Assembly: GCF_001494595.1 (NCBI RefSeq)
Contig: NZ_LN929908.1
Coordinates: 1,091,716 to 1,155,715 of the forward strand
Source of the DNA: Mycobacterium sp. M26
GTDB taxonomy: Bacteria; Actinomycetota; Actinomycetes; Mycobacteriales; Mycobacteriaceae
DNA: 64,000 nt
Direction: 5' to 3'
In this document: positions 60,061-64,000 of the stretch, piece after piece
How positions within the stretch are numbered: the stretch's first letter is position 1
How the letters are laid out: each line of letters starts with the position of its first letter
Translations under genes and position numbers: made by a program
Notes under the pieces: generated by a model
Database searches by the model: none
What the model was told of the DNA's origin: nothing
The model's input: only the letters and a program-made list of their open reading frames with translations

Positions 60061-60366
60061 ATGGGCGCGTCAGCAGCACCGACCCGGCCGGGCACCAGCG
60101 GGCAGCAGCACACTGATCCCGTTGACGTCGCGGACCGCCCCTGGGTGACCATCGTCTGGGACGATCCGGTGAACCTGATGAACTACGTGACCTATATCTT
60201 CCAGAAGCTCTTCGGCTACAGCGAACCGCAGGCCACCAAACTGATGCTGCAAGTCCACAACGAAGGTAAGGCCGTGGTGTCGTCGGGCACCCGGGAGTCT
60301 ATGGAGGTCGACGTCACCAAGCTGCACGCGGCCGGGCTGTGGGCCACCATGCAGCAGGACCGCTGA
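60061..60366 (+). CDS. clpS: ATP-dependent Clp protease adaptor ClpS
   Basis: 101 residues; delivers N-degron substrates to ClpC/ClpP. The core [28 protein letters not shown] (about 34-62) has the Asn-Met-hydrophobic pocket residues, and the [17 protein letters not shown] loop follows. N-terminal tail of about 30 residues is the flexible part that enters the chaperone. First gene of clpS-DUF2017-P1 peptidase-mec-cysO-cysM. Confidence 0.96.
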   Translation: MGASAAPTRPGTSGQQHTDPVDVADRPWVTIVWDDPVNLMNYVTYIFQKLFGYSEPQATKLMLQVHNEGKAVVSSGTRESMEVDVTKLHAAGLWATMQQDR

Positions 60367-60377
60367 GCCCGGTTCGG

Positions 60378-60965
60378 ATGCGCAAATGGAAGCGGGTGGA
60401 GACCGCTGACGGCCCCCGTTTCCGCTCGGCCCTGGCCCCGCACGAAGCGACCCTGCTGAAGAACATGGTGGGCTCGGTGCACGGCATGCTCACCGAACGC
60501 GAAGACACCGCGCCCTCGGATCCGCTGGCCCAGCTGACCGGGATCCGGACCGGGAACTCCCAGCCGCCCGAGGACTCCACGATGCGCCGGCTTCTGCCGG
60601 ACTTCTTCAAGCCCCAGCGCGAGCACCCGGCTGGCTCGGCCGCCGCCGAAAGCCTCAACGGCGCGTTGCGAAGCCTGCACGAGCCGGACATCATCGACGC
60701 GAAAAAGGCTGCCGCCCAACGACTTCTGGACACCCTGCCGGACGACGGCGCACGCTTCGAGCTCACCGTCGAGGACGCGAACGCCTGGATCACCGCCGTC
60801 AACGACGTCCGGCTGGCGCTGGGCACCCTTCTCGAGATCGGCCCGCAGGGCCTCGACCGGCTGCCGCCCGAGCATCCGCTGGCCGGCCATCTCGACGTCT
60901 ACCAGTGGCTGACCGTCCTGCAGGAGTATCTGGTGCTCGGACTTATGGGTAAGCCGATCCGATGA
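60378..60965 (+). CDS. DUF2017 protein, AosR-type redox regulator homologue
   Basis: 195 residues, all alpha: MRKWKRVETADGPRFRSALAPHEATLL then helices ending LQEYLVLGLMGKPIR. Position between clpS and the P1 peptidase gene equals Rv1332, described as AosR, which senses oxidants by a disulfide and activates the neighbouring cysteine genes. The protein here has no cysteine at all, so that sensing mode cannot work. ATG at 60378, 11 bases after clpS; the stop overlaps the next start (ATGA). Confidence 0.88.
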   Translation: MRKWKRVETADGPRFRSALAPHEATLLKNMVGSVHGMLTEREDTAPSDPLAQLTGIRTGNSQPPEDSTMRRLLPDFFKPQREHPAGSAAAESLNGALRSLHEPDIIDAKKAAAQRLLDTLPDDGARFELTVEDANAWITAVNDVRLALGTLLEIGPQGLDRLPPEHPLAGHLDVYQWLTVLQEYLVLGLMGKPIR

Positions 60966-62002
60966 GCGCGGGTTCGATCACCGACGTCGCAGGCATTCTC
61001 GTCGGCCAGCATCACCGGCTGGATCCGGATGCGACGCTGGGCTCGGGCTGGGCCTGTGGCACCACCGTCGTCGTCGCCCCGCCGGGCACCGTCGGGGCCG
61101 TCGATGTCCGCGGCGGTGCACCCGGAACCCGGGAGACCGATCTGCTAGACCCAGCCAACAGCGTGCGCCATGTCGACGCCGTCGTGCTCACCGGCGGCAG
61201 CGCCTACGGCCTGGCCGCCGCCGACGGCGTGATGACGTGGCTGGAGGAGCAGGGCCGCGGCGTGAAGATGGACGGCGGTGTGGTGCCGATAGTTCCGACC
61301 GCGGTGATTTTCGATCTTCCGGTCGGCGGCTGGGCGTGCCGGCCGACCGCCGAATTCGGCTATCAGGCCGCCCACGCGGCGGGCACCGAGGTCGCCGTCG
61401 GCACCGTCGGAGCCGGTGTCGGCGCGCGGGCCGGGGTGCTCAAGGGCGGGCTGGGCACCGCGTCGGTCCGGCTCGACAACGGGGTTACCGTCGGTGCGAT
61501 CGTCGCCGTCAACTGCGCCGGCAATGTCGTCGACCCCACCACCGGGCTGCCCTGGATGGCGCGCCTGATCGAGGAGTTCGGGCTGGTCGCGCCGCCCGCC
61601 GAGCAGATTGCCGCGTTCGCCGCCCTCGATCGCGAATCCAGCCCGCTCAACACCACCATCGCAGTGGTGGCCACCGACGCGGCGCTGACCCCGATGGCCT
61701 GCAACCGGTTCGCGGTCGCCGCCCACGACGGCCTGGCGCACTCCATCCACCCCGCGCACACCCCGCTGGACGGTGACACCGTGTTCGCGTTGGCCACCGG
61801 TGCGATCGAGGTGGAACCCGACCCCGACATCCCGGTGGCGATGTCCCCGGAGACCAAGCTGGTCGCGGCGTTGGGTGCCGCCGGGGCACACTGTTTGGCG
61901 CGCGCGGTGCTGGTCGGCGTACTGGCCGCTGAGACGGCGGCAGGAATACCGACCTACCGTGACATGTTGCCCGGTGCGTTCGGTGCGCCGAACGCTCGCT
62001 GA
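60962..62002 (+). CDS. P1-family autoprocessing peptidase (DmpA/NylC fold)
   Basis: 346 residues. N-terminal nucleophile amidase of peptidase family P1/S58. ITDVAGILVGQH, GGAPGTRETDLL, LTGGSAYGLAAADGVMTWLEEQGRG and the self-cleavage site in PLNTTIAVV: Asn230/Thr231, where Thr becomes the nucleophile as in nylon hydrolase NylC. Natural substrate unknown; Rv1333 is its positional homologue. It lies between the regulator and mec in the same coupled row. Confidence 0.92.
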   Translation: MSAGSITDVAGILVGQHHRLDPDATLGSGWACGTTVVVAPPGTVGAVDVRGGAPGTRETDLLDPANSVRHVDAVVLTGGSAYGLAAADGVMTWLEEQGRGVKMDGGVVPIVPTAVIFDLPVGGWACRPTAEFGYQAAHAAGTEVAVGTVGAGVGARAGVLKGGLGTASVRLDNGVTVGAIVAVNCAGNVVDPTTGLPWMARLIEEFGLVAPPAEQIAAFAALDRESSPLNTTIAVVATDAALTPMACNRFAVAAHDGLAHSIHPAHTPLDGDTVFALATGAIEVEPDPDIPVAMSPETKLVAALGAAGAHCLARAVLVGVLAAETAAGIPTYRDMLPGAFGAPNAR

Positions 62003-62027
62003 CCGACTGCCGTAGGAGGAGCCCGCC

Positions 62028-62441
62028 GTGCTGGTGATCCGTGCCGACCTGGTCGACGCCATGGTCGCCCACGCCCGCGCCGATCACCCCGACGAGGCGT
62101 GCGGTGTGGTGGCCGGGCCGGAGGGTTCGGACCGCCCGGAGCGGCACATCGCGATGCTCAATGCGGAGCGGTCGCCGACGTTCTACCGCTTCGACTCCGG
62201 CGAGCAGCTCACGGTCTGGCGGGAGATGGACGACAACGACGAGGTCCCCGTCGTCATCTACCACTCCCACACCGCGACCGAGGCCTATCCGAGCCGCACC
62301 GACATCTCGTTCGCCTCCGAGCCCGACGCCCACTACGTTCTGGTCTCGACCCGCGACCCCGAACAGCACGAGCTGCGCAGCTACCGAATCCTCGACGGCG
62401 TCGTCACTGAAGAGCCCGTCACCATCGTCGAGCAGTACTAG
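62028..62441 (+). CDS. mec: CysO-cysteine peptidase (JAMM family)
   Basis: Zinc protease that releases cysteine from the C-terminus of the carrier CysO. 137 residues; the JAMM metal site is H79-x-H81-x10-D92 (YHSHTATEAYPSRTD), with a serine at 89. GTG start with AGGAGG seven bases upstream. Followed 18 bases later by cysO and then cysM: the three genes form the sulfide-carrier route to cysteine, which works under oxidative stress. Confidence 0.96.
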   Translation: MLVIRADLVDAMVAHARADHPDEACGVVAGPEGSDRPERHIAMLNAERSPTFYRFDSGEQLTVWREMDDNDEVPVVIYHSHTATEAYPSRTDISFASEPDAHYVLVSTRDPEQHELRSYRILDGVVTEEPVTIVEQY

Positions 62442-62459
62442 CCCCCAGAAAGGCGCCCC

Positions 62460-63715
<1,256 letters not shown>

Positions 63716-63745
63716 CATCGGAGGCGTGATGGGATCGGGCAACGG

Positions 63746-64000
63746 ATGAACCAGCCGCTGGGTTATCCGCTCACCCCGGCCCCCGAACCCAAGAAGCGGC
63801 CGGCCTGGGTGGTCGGCGGGGTCACCATCGTCACCTTCGTGGCACTGCTCTACCTCATCGAGGTGTGGGACTCGGTGTCCGGGCATTCGCTGGATCGCAA
63901 CGGCATCAGGCCGCTGGAAGCCGACGGTCTGTGGGGCATCCTGTTCGCCCCGTTGCTGCACGCCGACTGGCAGCACCTGATCGCCAACACCGGTCCGGCC
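63746..64000 (+). CDS. Rhomboid-family intramembrane serine protease, N-terminal part
   Basis: 85 residues up to the window edge. Starts with a Pro-rich cytoplasmic segment, one transmembrane helix (about 22-42, VVGGVTIVTFVALLYLIEVW), then the rhomboid signature PLLHADWQHLIANTGP, of which His and Asn help the active site. The catalytic Ser and His lie outside the window. Same place as Rv1337. GTG/ATG codons at 63726-63731 lead only to a 7-codon frame and were not used. Confidence 0.9.
   Translation, partial: MNQPLGYPLTPAPEPKKRPAWVVGGVTIVTFVALLYLIEVWDSVSGHSLDRNGIRPLEADGLWGILFAPLLHADWQHLIANTGPA

Overview
The window is a conserved stretch of chromosome from a high-GC mycobacterium, most likely a fast-growing Mycolicibacterium-type species. 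Four things point there. The gene order matches the M. tuberculosis block Rv1292 (argS) to Rv1337 (rhomboid) almost gene for gene (compared from memory). MurA has Asp in place of the catalytic Cys. The atp operon has the mycobacterial layout with a fused b-delta subunit. The 16S helix 18 region has the short form of rapid growers. Mismatch repair is represented by NucS. No phage, insertion sequence, CRISPR array or defence island was seen.

Layout: (1) 1-1980: two exported proteins on the minus strand (one cut by the window edge, one a Gly/Ala/Thr repeat protein) and tRNA-Arg(CCG). (2) 2.1-8.6 kb: argS-lysA-hom-thrC-thrB, the lysine/threonine branch of the aspartate family. (3) 8.6-10.7 kb: rho, behind a structured leader. 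(4) 10.7-15.0 kb: an accessory stretch with a lipoprotein, a MarR regulator divergent from a DinB-like protein, and a TetR regulator divergent from an acyl-CoA synthetase. Both regulators have a convincing palindromic operator. (5) 15.1-27.5 kb: rpmE-prfA-prmC-sua5-wecA, then the full ATP synthase operon atpIBEFHAGDC. (6) 27.5-35.5 kb: DUF2550 gene, cobalamin adenosyltransferase, murA and a complete rRNA operon (16S-23S-5S, no spacer tRNA) ending in a UUCG-capped terminator. (7) 35.5-47.2 kb: a GAP/Sap-like membrane protein, ogt and adaA-alkA alkylation repair, a DUF35/thiolase pair and a glutaminase-STAS gene that interrupt the tuberculosis gene order, an adenylate cyclase, nucS, methylmalonyl-CoA epimerase, a thiolase and a thioredoxin-like protein. 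(8) 47.2-54.3 kb: the alpha-glucan genes glgB-glgE divergent from glgP. (9) 54.4-64 kb: an MspA-family protein, a lipoprotein zinc peptidase, dinG-pncB, clpS, an AosR-like DUF2017 gene, a P1 peptidase, the CysO-dependent cysteine pathway (mec-cysO-cysM) and the start of a rhomboid protease.

Most of this is core metabolism and information processing. I found no clearly undescribed multi-gene system. The observations most worth a second look are the rho leader with mutually exclusive hairpins, the CysO carrier with a five-residue tail beyond its Gly-Gly, the cysteine-free AosR homologue, the exported repeat protein resembling YadA-type head repeats, the two regulator/operator pairs, and a set of eight genes whose -10 boxes lie only 6-8 nt before the start codon (leaderless transcripts).
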